DNA of 64,000 bases, taken from the NCBI GenBank assembly GCA_963663265.2, contig CAXXXM010000002.1, positions 310,001-374,000 on the forward strand. Direction: 5' to 3'. Below the pieces are notes generated by a model that saw nothing but the letters and a program-made list of their open reading frames with translations, did no database searches and was not told the origin of the DNA. Position numbers and translations under genes: made by a program. This document shows positions 46,427 through 55,365 of this stretch, in pieces (the stretch's first letter is position 1; each line of letters opens with the position of its first letter). This DNA comes from JAEXOD01 sp963663265. Lineage in GTDB: Bacteria; Bacteroidota; Ignavibacteria; Ignavibacteriales; Melioribacteraceae.

Positions 46427-46539
46427 ACGAGCCTCTCATTAATTAAAAAAATACCATATATTTACAAATATCCAGAAAAACAAATCATTATTCATGGACA
46501 TCTCATATATTGGTATTTCAATAATAAATGTCCATTGAT

Positions 46540-47238
46540 TTAAGGCTTAATCCTCATTATAATCTTAGGATTTACTAATTCTTTCCTCGCATCGTTAACA
46601 ATCCATTTTCCGGATTTGCTCGAAACATATGATAAACCATTAATAAAATCAAGGCATATTTGGTTGAGTACTAAATTTTTCTTCCCCACTCCTCGTAAAG
46701 CCCAATTAACAGCCTTTTTAACAAAATTCCTTTCATCATCCAGATGTTTTTCAACTAATGGGAGGAATGAAACAAATTTTTCATTTTCCCAATCTTTTCT
46801 GTGAACAGCAGCACAGGCAATTAAAACAAAACCAGCCCGTTTTACAAACTCTTCTTCTCTTTCAACCCATTCAAAAATCTTCTTTTCACAAAAAGATGTG
46901 TAGACAAACAAATTATTACAAGTCAAATCACAAACATCCCAACTGTCAAAGTCTAAAACTTTCCTTTCAAGGTCTTCTTCAGTTAATTTATCATTTTCAT
47001 CTACTAACGAAGAAAGAATCCTTGCTTCATGTATGCCTGAATTCCAAAGTTCATCAGCTAACTGATGATTTTTTGGAAGAGTTTTTGCAATTTCTTTGAT
47101 AATTTTAACAGTTACACCGTATGCATTTTCTACATTAATACCGAACCTGCTCATTCCAGCCATATTATCTTTTGACTGCTTTGATTTAAGAATAGTTAAA
47201 ATTTCTTTACAACTTTTTAACTCTTTAATTACTTTCAT
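46540..47238 (-). CDS. AlkD-like DNA alkylation repair protein
   Basis: 232 residues, all-helical HEAT-like repeats. The AlkD family pattern is present: GMSRFGINVENAYGVTVK (28-45), LADELWNSGIHEARILSSLV, and DFDSWDVCDLTCNNLF (the W/D aligned with catalytic-cleft residues), with later FVKRAGFVLIACAAVHRKDW and FVKKAVNWALRGVGKKN. AlkD excises bulky or cationic alkylated bases (such as 3- and 7-alkylpurines) without flipping them. Its start overlaps the SdiA-type lipoprotein by 4 bp (ATGA), so the two are coupled, although no functional link is known. Confidence 0.9.
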   Translation of the reverse strand: MKVIKELKSCKEILTILKSKQSKDNMAGMSRFGINVENAYGVTVKIIKEIAKTLPKNHQLADELWNSGIHEARILSSLVDENDKLTEEDLERKVLDFDSWDVCDLTCNNLFVYTSFCEKKIFEWVEREEEFVKRAGFVLIACAAVHRKDWENEKFVSFLPLVEKHLDDERNFVKKAVNWALRGVGKKNLVLNQICLDFINGLSYVSSKSGKWIVNDARKELVNPKIIMRIKP

Positions 47239-47981
47239 TTATTCAACTCAAATTTGTAAAGTCTATGTAATGGATCACTAACCAAATATAAATATTTATT
47301 GTTTTTATCAATTGTAATTCCTTCAATTTGTTCATGAGGTACTTTAAACTTTTGAATTGGATTACCATTTAAATCACATTTTACAACCATGTGGCTCTCA
47401 TCGCTTGTAATCCACAATACGTTTTCTTTTGGTTCGAAAAATATATCGGATAAATCTTTAGAAAATTTTAATTTTATTGATTTTTCTATTTCTAATTTTT
47501 CATTTAATATAATTAACTGACATGGTTTTTTTTCATTAACTATATAATATTGTTTATTATTAGAATTATACGCAATCCCTTCAAAACCGGAATTCTTTTC
47601 TCCGGGAAAGTTCACTTTATGTCTTCTTAATTCATTACCGTTAATATCAACAAAAAGTAATTCGCGTTTGGCTTCTTGTACAACACATAAAGTCTTTTCG
47701 TCAATTACAGTAATCCCTTCAAGATCGCGTGCAGAAGTTTTTATCTCCTTAATCAATTTTCCATCAAAAGAGATATTTGAAATAGTACCATTATTATCAC
47801 TAACAGTCCATAATGATTTGTTATTGTATGAAATAACAAGCCCTGAAGGTTCTGCCGTCCTTAAATTGTATTCCTGAATGAGTTTTATATTTTTTTGTTT
47901 ATCTTCACTTTTATTTTCGGAACAAGCTCCATAAAACAACATAAATATAATTGACAAAATCATTACATAAGTTTTTTTCAT
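47235..47981 (-). CDS. SdiA-regulated-type beta-propeller lipoprotein, second paralog
   Basis: 248 residues. Lipobox YGAC, lipidated Cys20. Propeller sections align with those of the protein at 13582-14316: EPSGLVISYNNKSLWTVSD, DLEGITVIDE, GFEGIAYNSNNKQYYIVNE, DLSDIFFEPKENVLWITSD, IEGITIDKNNKYLYLVSD. It lies 1 bp after the 168-residue lipoprotein and overlaps the AlkD gene, in an operon different from the first copy's VTC context, so a single shared role for the two is not assured. No catalytic residue can be assigned. Confidence 0.8.
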   Translation of the reverse strand: MKKTYVMILSIIFMLFYGACSENKSEDKQKNIKLIQEYNLRTAEPSGLVISYNNKSLWTVSDNNGTISNISFDGKLIKEIKTSARDLEGITVIDEKTLCVVQEAKRELLFVDINGNELRRHKVNFPGEKNSGFEGIAYNSNNKQYYIVNEKKPCQLIILNEKLEIEKSIKLKFSKDLSDIFFEPKENVLWITSDESHMVVKCDLNGNPIQKFKVPHEQIEGITIDKNNKYLYLVSDPLHRLYKFELNK

Positions 47982-47982
47982 G

Positions 47983-48489
47983 TCATTCCACCGGATAAAT
48001 TTCTAAATACACATCGCCACTCATAACCCAACCTCTATTGGTATTAATGCAATCTAATAATCGTATAAAGTACTTAACATTATTATAATTAAAAACAATA
48101 TTAACTAAAGCATAAGTATTATTTGTATATTTAGAAAGCCTGTATTCCACTTTTTCAAATTCAACTTTTTTAAATACAATATTCTTTTCTTTAGCCTGAT
48201 TTTTAACCGATGCAAAATAGCCTTCAATGGTTTTTGCCAATTCCGGAGTTTCTTCGTCATACTTTCTCAAATAAGCATTCTTTTTAACTTCCGAAAAATT
48301 AGTACTATCTAACAAAGCTACTCTATCATCAAAAGTAATAATATATTTCTTAAACTCATCAAAATTATCATTAACAAACGCATTAAAAATTGTTTGCCCA
48401 AGATGTTCAACAGAATCATTCCCCTTATAGCTTGGCGAACAATTGGTTGTAATAACAAATATTGCCAACAAAAATAATTTTTTAAACAT
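47983..48489 (-). CDS. Small lipoprotein of unknown function
   Basis: 168 residues. Signal MFKKLFLLAIFVITTNC with lipidated Cys17. The rest is a mixed fold with DSVEHLGQTIFNAFVNDNFDEF (helical) and later beta strands VEYRLSKYTNNTYALVNIVF and KYFIRLLDCINTNRGWVMSGD; the pattern resembles SnoaL/NTF2-like extracellular domains, which is only a suggestion. First gene of the three-gene lipoprotein-SdiA-AlkD operon. Confidence 0.65.
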   Translation of the reverse strand: MFKKLFLLAIFVITTNCSPSYKGNDSVEHLGQTIFNAFVNDNFDEFKKYIITFDDRVALLDSTNFSEVKKNAYLRKYDEETPELAKTIEGYFASVKNQAKEKNIVFKKVEFEKVEYRLSKYTNNTYALVNIVFNYNNVKYFIRLLDCINTNRGWVMSGDVYLEIYPVE

Positions 48490-48570
48490 ATAATCCCTTT
48501 AATAAATAAACAATTATACAAATTTACTCATAGTCTTTCTATTTTTCAATCTAATTAGCAGGATAAAAAA

Positions 48571-48601
48571 AAGTCCTCCAGTTTTCGGCATAGGAGGACT
48601 T
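48571..48601 (-). terminator. Terminator of the malic enzyme gene
   Basis: Stem AAGTCCTCC/GGAGGACTT with a 13-nt loop; on the minus strand it is followed by a T8 run. 24 bp after the stop. Confidence 0.88.
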
Positions 48602-48624
48602 ATAAAAATAAAATGCAACAGTAA

Positions 48625-50874
48625 TTATTTATTCAATGAATCAACTACTGCAATTGCTGCCATATTAATAATATCATCAACACTTGCACCTTTTTGTAAT
48701 ACATGAACCGATTTATTCATTCCCATTAATATAGGACCAATAACAGTAGAATCTGTTAATCTTTGAAACAACTTATAAGCAATATTTCCGGAGCTAAGGT
48801 TTGGAAACACTAATACATTAGCAGCACCTTTTAACGAGCTAAATGGGAAATCTTCTTCAAGAATTGAAGGTACAACTGCTGTATCTGCCTGCATTTCACC
48901 ATCAATAACAATATCCGGGCGAAGCTTTTTCACAATTCTAACTGCTTCTTTAACTTTTTCGGTTTCTGGATGAACAACACTTCCAAAATTACTAAAGGAT
49001 AGCATTGCAATTTTTGGTTCGATATCAAAAGTTTTAATAGTGTCGGCAACAGTAATTGCAATTTTTGATAATGTATCAGCATCAGGTGAAATATTAACAG
49101 TTGCATCGGCAAAGAAAAATATTCTTCGTTTGATTATTACAATATACAGACCACATACAATATCCCCTTCATTTTTAACTCCAACACATTGTAATGCTGG
49201 CTTAATGGTTTGAGGATAATGGGAAGTTAAACCACCAATTAAAGTATCAGCTTCACCTAAAGCTACTAACATTGAACCATAATAATTGGACTGCTTTACT
49301 AACTCTTCAGCTTCTTTTAGAGTAACCCCCTTTCTGTTTCGCTTTTTATACAACTCAATTGCATAAAAAGAATGATTAGGACACTTTTTGGGGTCTCTCA
49401 CCTCATACTCCTGATAATTAAAATGTAGTTCTTCAATTTTTTTCTTAATTATCTCTTTATTACCAAGTAAAATAGGTCGTCCTATTTTTTCAACAGCAAC
49501 TACATGAGCAGCCCTAATAATTTTTTCTTCTTCGCCTTCAATAAATACTATTTTTTTATTTGTGTCCTTTGCTTTATGAGCAATTAAACGCATCAATTCT
49601 TGAGAATACCCCAGCCTTTCTTTTAATTCTTCTTCATAAACTTTCCAATCGGAAATTTCAATTTTAGCTACTCCTGTATCCATTGCCGCCTTAGCCACAG
49701 CCGGAGCAACAGTCCACAATACACGAGGGTCAAAAGGTTTAGGAATGATATATTCACGTCCAAATGAAAACTCTTTGCCACCATAAGCACTAATTACCAC
49801 ATCAGGGACTTTTTCTTTAGCTAACTGAGCTAATGCTTTTACAGCCGCCAATTTCATCTCCTCATTTATTGAAGAAGCCCTAACATCCAAAGCACCTCTA
49901 AATATAAAAGGGAACCCTAATACGTTATTTACTTGGTTGGGATAATCACTTCTACCTGTTGCCATTATTAAATCACTTCGTACTTCTTTTGCAACTTCGT
50001 ACTTAATTTCAGGATCAGGATTTGCCATTGCAAATACAATAGGATTATCAGCCATTTCTTTAATCATATCAGGAGTCAGCAAGTCAGCAGAAGATAAACC
50101 AACAAAAACGTCCGCACCAGTTAAGGCTGCTTTTAAATCAGCATAAATATTATCGATAGCAAAATACGCCTTGTATTTATTAAGGTCTGTTCTTTGCTTA
50201 TGAATTAATCCTTTGGTATCAAACATACAAATATTTTCATGTTTAATCCCGGCAATTTCATATAGTTTGCTGCAAGCAATACCGGCTGCCCCAGCACCAA
50301 CCACAACCAGTCGAATATCTTCTAACTTTTTCCCAACAATTTCACAAGCATTAATAAGTGCGGCACATGATATAATAGCTGTTCCGTGCTGGTCATCATG
50401 AAATACCGGAATATTCATGGTTTTTTTTAGCTCCTCTTCAACAATAAAACATTCCGGAGCTTTAATATCTTCTAAGTTTATTCCTCCGAATGTCGGCTCT
50501 AAAAGCTGAACAGTTTTTATAATTTCATTTGGGTCTAAAGTTTTTAGTTCGATATCAAAAACATCAATGTCAGCAAATCTCTTAAATAAAACACCTTTTC
50601 CTTCCATAACGGGTTTACCGGCATGAGGTCCAATATTACCTAAACCGAGAACGGCAGTACCGTTAGAAACAACCGCTACCAAATTACCTTTGGCAGTATA
50701 TTTGAATACATCATTGTCATTTGCAGCTATTTCTCTGCAAGGCTCAGCAACACCGGGAGTATAGGCTAATGATAAATCACGTGAAGTAAAACAGGGCTTG
50801 CTTGGAACAACTTCAATCTTTCCCCGCCTTCCTTCAGAGTGGTACTTTAATGCATCATCTTTTCTAATGCTCAT
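48625..50874 (-). CDS. maeB: NADP-type malic enzyme with phosphotransacetylase-like domain
   Basis: 749 residues, the usual MaeB length. The malic N-terminal domain (1-160) includes DLSLAYTPGVAEPCREIA and VLGLGNIGPHAGKPVMEGKG. The NAD(P)-binding domain (165-410) has VVVGAGAAGIACSKLYEIAG and VFAMANPDPEI. The C-terminal section (430-749) is phosphotransacetylase-like (EGEEEKIIRAAHVV; SHYPQTIKPALQCVG; ANVLVFPNLSSGNIAYK), thought to be regulatory in this class. It converts malate to pyruvate with CO2 and NADPH. Flanked by terminators on both sides; monocistronic. Confidence 0.95.
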   Translation of the reverse strand: MSIRKDDALKYHSEGRRGKIEVVPSKPCFTSRDLSLAYTPGVAEPCREIAANDNDVFKYTAKGNLVAVVSNGTAVLGLGNIGPHAGKPVMEGKGVLFKRFADIDVFDIELKTLDPNEIIKTVQLLEPTFGGINLEDIKAPECFIVEEELKKTMNIPVFHDDQHGTAIISCAALINACEIVGKKLEDIRLVVVGAGAAGIACSKLYEIAGIKHENICMFDTKGLIHKQRTDLNKYKAYFAIDNIYADLKAALTGADVFVGLSSADLLTPDMIKEMADNPIVFAMANPDPEIKYEVAKEVRSDLIMATGRSDYPNQVNNVLGFPFIFRGALDVRASSINEEMKLAAVKALAQLAKEKVPDVVISAYGGKEFSFGREYIIPKPFDPRVLWTVAPAVAKAAMDTGVAKIEISDWKVYEEELKERLGYSQELMRLIAHKAKDTNKKIVFIEGEEEKIIRAAHVVAVEKIGRPILLGNKEIIKKKIEELHFNYQEYEVRDPKKCPNHSFYAIELYKKRNRKGVTLKEAEELVKQSNYYGSMLVALGEADTLIGGLTSHYPQTIKPALQCVGVKNEGDIVCGLYIVIIKRRIFFFADATVNISPDADTLSKIAITVADTIKTFDIEPKIAMLSFSNFGSVVHPETEKVKEAVRIVKKLRPDIVIDGEMQADTAVVPSILEEDFPFSSLKGAANVLVFPNLSSGNIAYKLFQRLTDSTVIGPILMGMNKSVHVLQKGASVDDIINMAAIAVVDSLNK

Positions 50875-50929
50875 TTTTAGTTCCCCACTAATTTATTATT
50901 TAAAGAAGATTTCGCTTTTAAAAACAAAA

Positions 50930-50957
50930 AAGCCGTCATTTTACATTTGACGGCTTC
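50930..50957 (-). terminator. Terminator of pyrH-frr
   Basis: Stem AAGCCGTCA/TGACGGCTT with a 10-nt loop; on the minus strand followed by T6. 13 bp after the frr stop. Confidence 0.88.
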
Positions 50958-50969
50958 ATTTTATAAATT

Positions 50970-51524
50970 TTAGATTGCCATAATTTCTTTTTCTTTGTGA
51001 ACAATTAAATCATCTATTTTTTTAATTGCGTCGTTAGTTGCCTTTTGCACATCATCTTCAAACCGTTTTCTATCATCCTCGGTTATTTTTTTATCTTTTT
51101 CCGATTTCTTTAAGTGTTCGTTTGCGTCTCTACGGATATTACGAATTGCTATTTTAAAATCTTCACCAAACTTTTTAACCAATTTAACCATATCCTTTCG
51201 TCTTTCTTCAGTTAAAGGAGGGATAGGGACTTTAATATTAGTACCATCACTTCTTGGATTAAGACCTAAATCAGAAGCCATAATAGCTCTTTCAATAGCA
51301 GCAACTACCCCTTTATCCCAAGGAGTAATAGAAAGTGTATGAATATCCAAAACAGAAACGTTTGCCAATTGATTAATATGAGTTGATGTACCATAATAAT
51401 CAACCTTAATTCCATCAAGTAATGCAGTTGTAGCTTTGCCGGTTCTAATTTTAGATATTTCAGCTGCAAAAGCTTCAATTGATTTTCCCATTTTTTCTTT
51501 GGCATCTTTTACTGCTTGTTCCAT
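50970..51524 (-). CDS. frr: Ribosome recycling factor
   Basis: 184 residues, standard length. Conserved sections: ISKIRTGKATTALLDGIKVDYYG, LSITPWDKGVVAAIERAIMASDLGLNP, IPPLTEERRKDMVKLVKK and IRNIRRDANEHLKKSEKDKKI. It splits post-termination ribosomes with EF-G. It follows pyrH by 33 bp, a conserved bacterial pair. RBS GAGGAAT. Confidence 0.97.
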   Translation of the reverse strand: MEQAVKDAKEKMGKSIEAFAAEISKIRTGKATTALLDGIKVDYYGTSTHINQLANVSVLDIHTLSITPWDKGVVAAIERAIMASDLGLNPRSDGTNIKVPIPPLTEERRKDMVKLVKKFGEDFKIAIRNIRRDANEHLKKSEKDKKITEDDRKRFEDDVQKATNDAIKKIDDLIVHKEKEIMAI

Positions 51525-51557
51525 AAAAATTCCTCTATATTTGTTATCAAATACTAC

Positions 51558-52274
51558 TTAATTTCCAACTTGAGTTCCAATATTTTCACCTGTTAATAAT
51601 TTTAACAAGTTGTTTTCAATATCCATATTAAAAACCATAATAGGAAGATCGTTTTCTTTACACAAACTTATAGCGGTTAAATCCATTACTCTCAAATTAT
51701 TATGTAAAATATCTGCATATGTAATTTGATTAAAAAACAAGGCATCGGGATTTTTTTCAGGGTCGCTATCATAAACGCCATCAACCCGTGTCCCTTTTAA
51801 TATTGCATTAGCATCAATTTCAACAGCACGTAGTGAAGCAGCAGTATCTGTACTAAAATAGGGATGACCGGTACCGGCACCAAAAATCACAATTCTTCCT
51901 TTTTCCAAATGTCTGATAGCTCTTCTTCTTATAACTGGTTCAGCAATTTCTTCCATTTTTATGGCACTCATTAAGCGAGTAAACATTCCTTCTTTTTCTA
52001 ATGCATTTTGTAAAGCAAGAGAGTTAATCATTGTTGCAAGCATTCCCATTTGGTCGCCTGTTACTCTATCAATCCCTTGTTCACTTGCATTTAAACCTCT
52101 GTAAATATTACCGCCACCAATTACAATTCCAATTTCAACTCCTAAGGAGTGTACTTTTTTAATTTCTCGAGCGTAAAATTCTAAAACATTGGGATCTATT
52201 CCGTTCCCCTTTGAACCCATTAACGATTCACCACTTAACTTTAACAATATTCTTTTAAACTTCAATTCGGGCAT
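51558..52274 (-). CDS. pyrH: UMP kinase
   Basis: 238 residues. Amino-acid-kinase fold with KRILLKLSGESLMG (7-20), VIGGGNIYRG, DRVTGDQMGMLATMINSLAL, FGAGTGHPYFSTDTAASLRA and KGTRVDGVYDSDPEKNP. It phosphorylates UMP to UDP and is the committed kinase of pyrimidine nucleotide synthesis. Separated from tsf by a strong terminator (52416-52440), so pyrH-frr has its own promoter in 52275-52415. Confidence 0.97.
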   Translation of the reverse strand: MPELKFKRILLKLSGESLMGSKGNGIDPNVLEFYAREIKKVHSLGVEIGIVIGGGNIYRGLNASEQGIDRVTGDQMGMLATMINSLALQNALEKEGMFTRLMSAIKMEEIAEPVIRRRAIRHLEKGRIVIFGAGTGHPYFSTDTAASLRAVEIDANAILKGTRVDGVYDSDPEKNPDALFFNQITYADILHNNLRVMDLTAISLCKENDLPIMVFNMDIENNLLKLLTGENIGTQVGN

Positions 52275-52415
52275 AAATTGTTATCCAATATTTTTATAAG
52301 TTAGAAAATAAGATAATATATTTTAAATATAAAAAAAATTAGTTTTTTGAATTTAACTTATTAAAAAATCAAATTCGATAAACTAATTTTAATAATTGCG
52401 GGAAAAGCAAAAAAA

Positions 52416-52440
52416 AAGGTCTTACTTAGTAAGACCTTTT
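52416..52440 (-). terminator. Terminator of rpsB-tsf
   Basis: Stem AAAGGTCTTAC/GTAAGACCTTT with a tiny loop; on the minus strand followed by a T run. 7 bp after the tsf stop. Confidence 0.88.
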
Positions 52441-52446
52441 AAATAT

Positions 52447-53316
52447 TTATTTTTTTTCATCGCTCAAATGGAAACGATAGAATTTAATAAGTTTAGCTGA
52501 AGTTGAATATTTTTTATTATATTCAGCAACTAAATCACTAATTTTCTTCGAATTGTCTTTAACGTAAACTTGTTCAAATAAACAGTTATCTTCGTAATAT
52601 TTGGTTAATTTACCTGTAGCAATTCTTTCCAAAATATTTTCTGGTTTACCTTCTTTACGAGCGAGGTCTTTATAAATTTCAATTTCTTTTTCTAAAACTT
52701 CAGTAGGAACTTCTTCGCGATACAAGAAAGAAGGATTCATAGAAGCAACCTGCATTGCAATATTTTTTAATACAGCAACAAGTTCATCAGTATCTCCTTC
52801 ACCTTTATTATCAGCACGAACTAAAACACCAAGTTTTGAGCCGTGATGTAAATAATCAGTAATAATGCCGTTTTCAGATTTTTCAATAACAAATCTTGAA
52901 ACTTCAATTTTTTCACCAATTTTTCCAATTAAATCTGATAATTCGGTAGCAAGATTTTTACCATCGTTAGTAAGAGACATTAACTCAGCAACATCAGCAG
53001 GGTTAAATTTAACAATTGTATCAAGAACAAAGTCAGCGAAGTTTAAGAAATCAGGACTTTTACCAACAAAGTCAGTTTCACAGTTAACTTCAGCCATGTA
53101 AGCTGTTTTACCATCGTCTGTAAGCTTTGTTAATACAATACCTTCATTAGCAGATCTTTCTGCACGTTTAGCAGCAACAGCCGCACCTTTTTTTCTTAAA
53201 ATCTCGATTGCTTTTTCAAAATTGCCATCAGCTTCAGTTAAAGCTTTTTTGCAATCCATCATACCAGCACTGGTTTTCTTTCTTAGTTCATTTACATCAC
53301 TTGCACTAATTGCCAT
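52447..53316 (-). CDS. tsf: Translation elongation factor Ts
   Basis: 289 residues. N-terminal UBA-like section VNELRKKTSAGMMDCKKALTEADG, then ANEGIVLTKL, VNCETDFVGKSPDF (the TDFV motif that displaces the EF-Tu nucleotide) and IAMQVASMNPSFL; the C-terminal part carries GKLTKYYEDNCLFEQ. Nucleotide exchange factor for EF-Tu. It lies 45 bp downstream of rpsB. Confidence 0.97.
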   Translation of the reverse strand: MAISASDVNELRKKTSAGMMDCKKALTEADGNFEKAIEILRKKGAAVAAKRAERSANEGIVLTKLTDDGKTAYMAEVNCETDFVGKSPDFLNFADFVLDTIVKFNPADVAELMSLTNDGKNLATELSDLIGKIGEKIEVSRFVIEKSENGIITDYLHHGSKLGVLVRADNKGEGDTDELVAVLKNIAMQVASMNPSFLYREEVPTEVLEKEIEIYKDLARKEGKPENILERIATGKLTKYYEDNCLFEQVYVKDNSKKISDLVAEYNKKYSTSAKLIKFYRFHLSDEKK

Positions 53317-53361
53317 TTTTATATCCTTTATTTTATTCTCAATTTCCTTTACGGTGTAAAA

Positions 53362-54270
53362 CTATTCTGCTGATTCAGTAGTTGGAGCAGCTTCAGAAGA
53401 TACTTCTTTCACTTCTGCAGTAACTTCTCTATCTGGTCTTTTTTTATAGTCACCGTGTCTTTTTTTCTTGTCTTCAAAACGAACTTTTCTTACTCTTGGT
53501 TTACCAAACTGTGAGTTATCATCTTCAGATTCGTTTTCTTTTGCATTACGTTCTCTATCAGCAGCTTCTTCAGCTCTTAATTCTTTGGCTTTTTCATTAC
53601 CTTCAACAATTGCATCAGCCATAACCTTAACAATCATTTCGATAGCACGAGTAGCATCATCATTAGCAGGAATGATATAATCAGCTTCATCTGGGTCGCA
53701 GTTAGTATCAACAATAGCAAAAACAGGAATATTTAATCTTTGTGCTTCTTTAACGGCAATAGATTCTTTTTTAATATCAACTATAAATAGAGCACCAGGT
53801 AGTTTACCTAATGTTTCAACACCATCAAGAACAGAACGCAATTTTTCTCTTTCTCTTGATATAACTAATCTTTCTTTTTTGGTAATTTTTTCAAATGTAC
53901 CGTCACTTTCCATCTTTTCAATGGTTTGCAATCTTTTAATACTTTTACGAATAGTTTGGAAGTTTGTTAACATTCCACCTAACCATCTTTCGCTTACCCA
54001 GTTGCTTTCACTTCTTTTAGCTTCAGCAACAATAGCGTTTTTAGCTTGTTTTTTTGTTCCTACAAATAAAATTCTTTTGTTTTGTGAAACGATATTGCAT
54101 AAAGCTGCAGCAGCATTATCAATAGCTTCAACAGTTTTACGTAAATCAATGATATGAATCCCATTTTTTTCCATAAAAATATATGGTTTCATTTTAGGAT
54201 TCCAACGGCGGGTAAGGTGACCAAAATGTGCACCTGATTCAACAAGGTCAGTCAATTGAACTCTTGGCAT
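53362..54270 (-). CDS. rpsB: Ribosomal protein S2 with C-terminal extension
   Basis: 302 residues; the core S2 fold is residues 1-230 (GAHFGHLTRRWNPKMKPYIF, FVGTKKQAKNAI, NWVSERWLGGMLTNFQTI, IVDTNCDPDEADYIIPANDDA). The last 70 residues are a low-complexity, charged extension (ERNAKENESEDD; KVRFEDKKKRHGDYKKRP; SSEAAPTTESAE), longer than E. coli S2 and common in Bacteroidota relatives. A structured 107-nt leader precedes it (54271-54377). Confidence 0.97.
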   Translation of the reverse strand: MPRVQLTDLVESGAHFGHLTRRWNPKMKPYIFMEKNGIHIIDLRKTVEAIDNAAAALCNIVSQNKRILFVGTKKQAKNAIVAEAKRSESNWVSERWLGGMLTNFQTIRKSIKRLQTIEKMESDGTFEKITKKERLVISREREKLRSVLDGVETLGKLPGALFIVDIKKESIAVKEAQRLNIPVFAIVDTNCDPDEADYIIPANDDATRAIEMIVKVMADAIVEGNEKAKELRAEEAADRERNAKENESEDDNSQFGKPRVRKVRFEDKKKRHGDYKKRPDREVTAEVKEVSSEAAPTTESAE

Positions 54271-54377
54271 TTTTTCTCCTGTTTAACATCTATTCTCTTC
54301 CACTTTGCATTCATCCCATTTTTAAGGTAGGGACACAGGCTGCAAATCTGAGAATATGATAAATTAATAAATAAAAA
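54271..54377 (-). promoter_or_regulatory. Possible structured rpsB leader
   Basis: On the minus strand the leader between rpsI and rpsB can pair TTTGCA with TGCAAA and CCC with GGG around a short AT-rich loop (in about 54309-54345), and it is more GC-rich than other gaps here. S2 represses rpsB-tsf in E. coli by binding its leader, so a related control element is possible. No sequence match to a known motif is claimed. Confidence 0.35.
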
Positions 54378-54764
54378 TTATCTTTTACTAAATTGAAATC
54401 TTTTTCTTGCTTTAGGCTGACCATATTTTTTACGTTCAACCATACGAGGATCTCTTCTTAATAAACCAGCTGATTTAAGAGCAGGTCTATATTCTGCATT
54501 AACAAATAATAAAGCTCTTGAAATAGCTAATCTTATTGCTTCTGATTGTCCTGAAGTTCCACCGCCATTAGTGTTAACATAAACATCAAATTTACCGGTT
54601 GTTTCAGTAAGAATAAATGGTAACATTACATCATCTCTATGGAATTTGATTGGGAAATACTTATCAAATTCACGATCATTAATAGTAATTTTGCCTGATC
54701 CGGTTCTTAAAAATACTCTTGCAACAGCGTTTTTTCTTCTTCCGACAAATAATTTATCAGCCAT
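54378..54764 (-). CDS. rpsI: Ribosomal protein S9
   Basis: 128 residues. FVGRRKNAVARVFLRTGSGKITIN, VNTNGGGTSGQSEAIRLAISRAL, and a C-terminus DPRMVERKKYGQPKARKRFQFSKR, whose final arginine reaches the P-site tRNA. 12 bp after rplM. Confidence 0.98.
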   Translation of the reverse strand: MADKLFVGRRKNAVARVFLRTGSGKITINDREFDKYFPIKFHRDDVMLPFILTETTGKFDVYVNTNGGGTSGQSEAIRLAISRALLFVNAEYRPALKSAGLLRRDPRMVERKKYGQPKARKRFQFSKR

Positions 54765-54776
54765 TAATTATTCCTC

Positions 54777-55217
54777 TTAAATACTTTTTGTTTCAGGTTG
54801 TTGAGCTGCATGTGGATGTACATTTCCAGCATAAACCTTTAAATTCTTAATTATCTTATCACCTAATTTGGTTTTTGGCAACATGCCGCGTACTGCGTTT
54901 TTGATTGCAAATTCCGGTTTAGTTTCTTTTAAATCGCTGAATTTAGCAAATCGACCACCACCAGGATAGCCAGTATACGAGAAGTATGTTTTATATAATT
55001 CACGCTTCCCTGTCATTCTAACTTTATCTGCGTTAATTACAATTACAAAATCTCCCGCATCCATATTAGGTGTGAATGCCGATTTATGTTTACCGCGAAT
55101 TAGGCGTGCAACTTCTGTTGCCAAACGACCTAAAACCATTCCATTTGCATCAACAACATACCACTTTTTATCTGCTTCTTCGGCTTTTACAAACCGTGTT
55201 AGTCTTTGTTGTTTCAA
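54777..55217 (-). CDS. rplM: Ribosomal protein L13
   Basis: 146 residues. KWYVVDANGMVLGRLATEVARLIRGK, DAGDFVIVINADKVRMTGKR, YTGYPGGG, AVRGMLPKTKLG and VYAGNVHPHAAQQPE. First gene of the L13-S9-S2-Ts operon, with a strong promoter just upstream. RBS AGGAAAA. Confidence 0.98.
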   Translation of the reverse strand: MKQQRLTRFVKAEEADKKWYVVDANGMVLGRLATEVARLIRGKHKSAFTPNMDAGDFVIVINADKVRMTGKRELYKTYFSYTGYPGGGRFAKFSDLKETKPEFAIKNAVRGMLPKTKLGDKIIKNLKVYAGNVHPHAAQQPETKSI

Positions 55218-55256
55218 CTTTTTCCTCCAATAAACACATTTTTATACAATAGCTTA

Positions 55257-55287
55257 CAAATATATTAGTTAGAAGTTTAAATGTCAA
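55257..55287 (-). promoter_or_regulatory. Promoter of the rplM operon
   Basis: On the minus strand TTGACA (55282-55287), 20 nt between TTG and TATATTTG (55257-55264), an exact -7 box. This is the cleanest promoter in the window and the reference for the spacing seen at the tmRNA, TetR and PerR-like promoters. Confidence 0.8.
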
Positions 55288-55365
55288 GTTTTTACTTGAT
55301 AAAACTTCAAAAACAAATCTATTGTAACTATTTATTTTATAATTATTTAATTTTTAATCTTTTTT

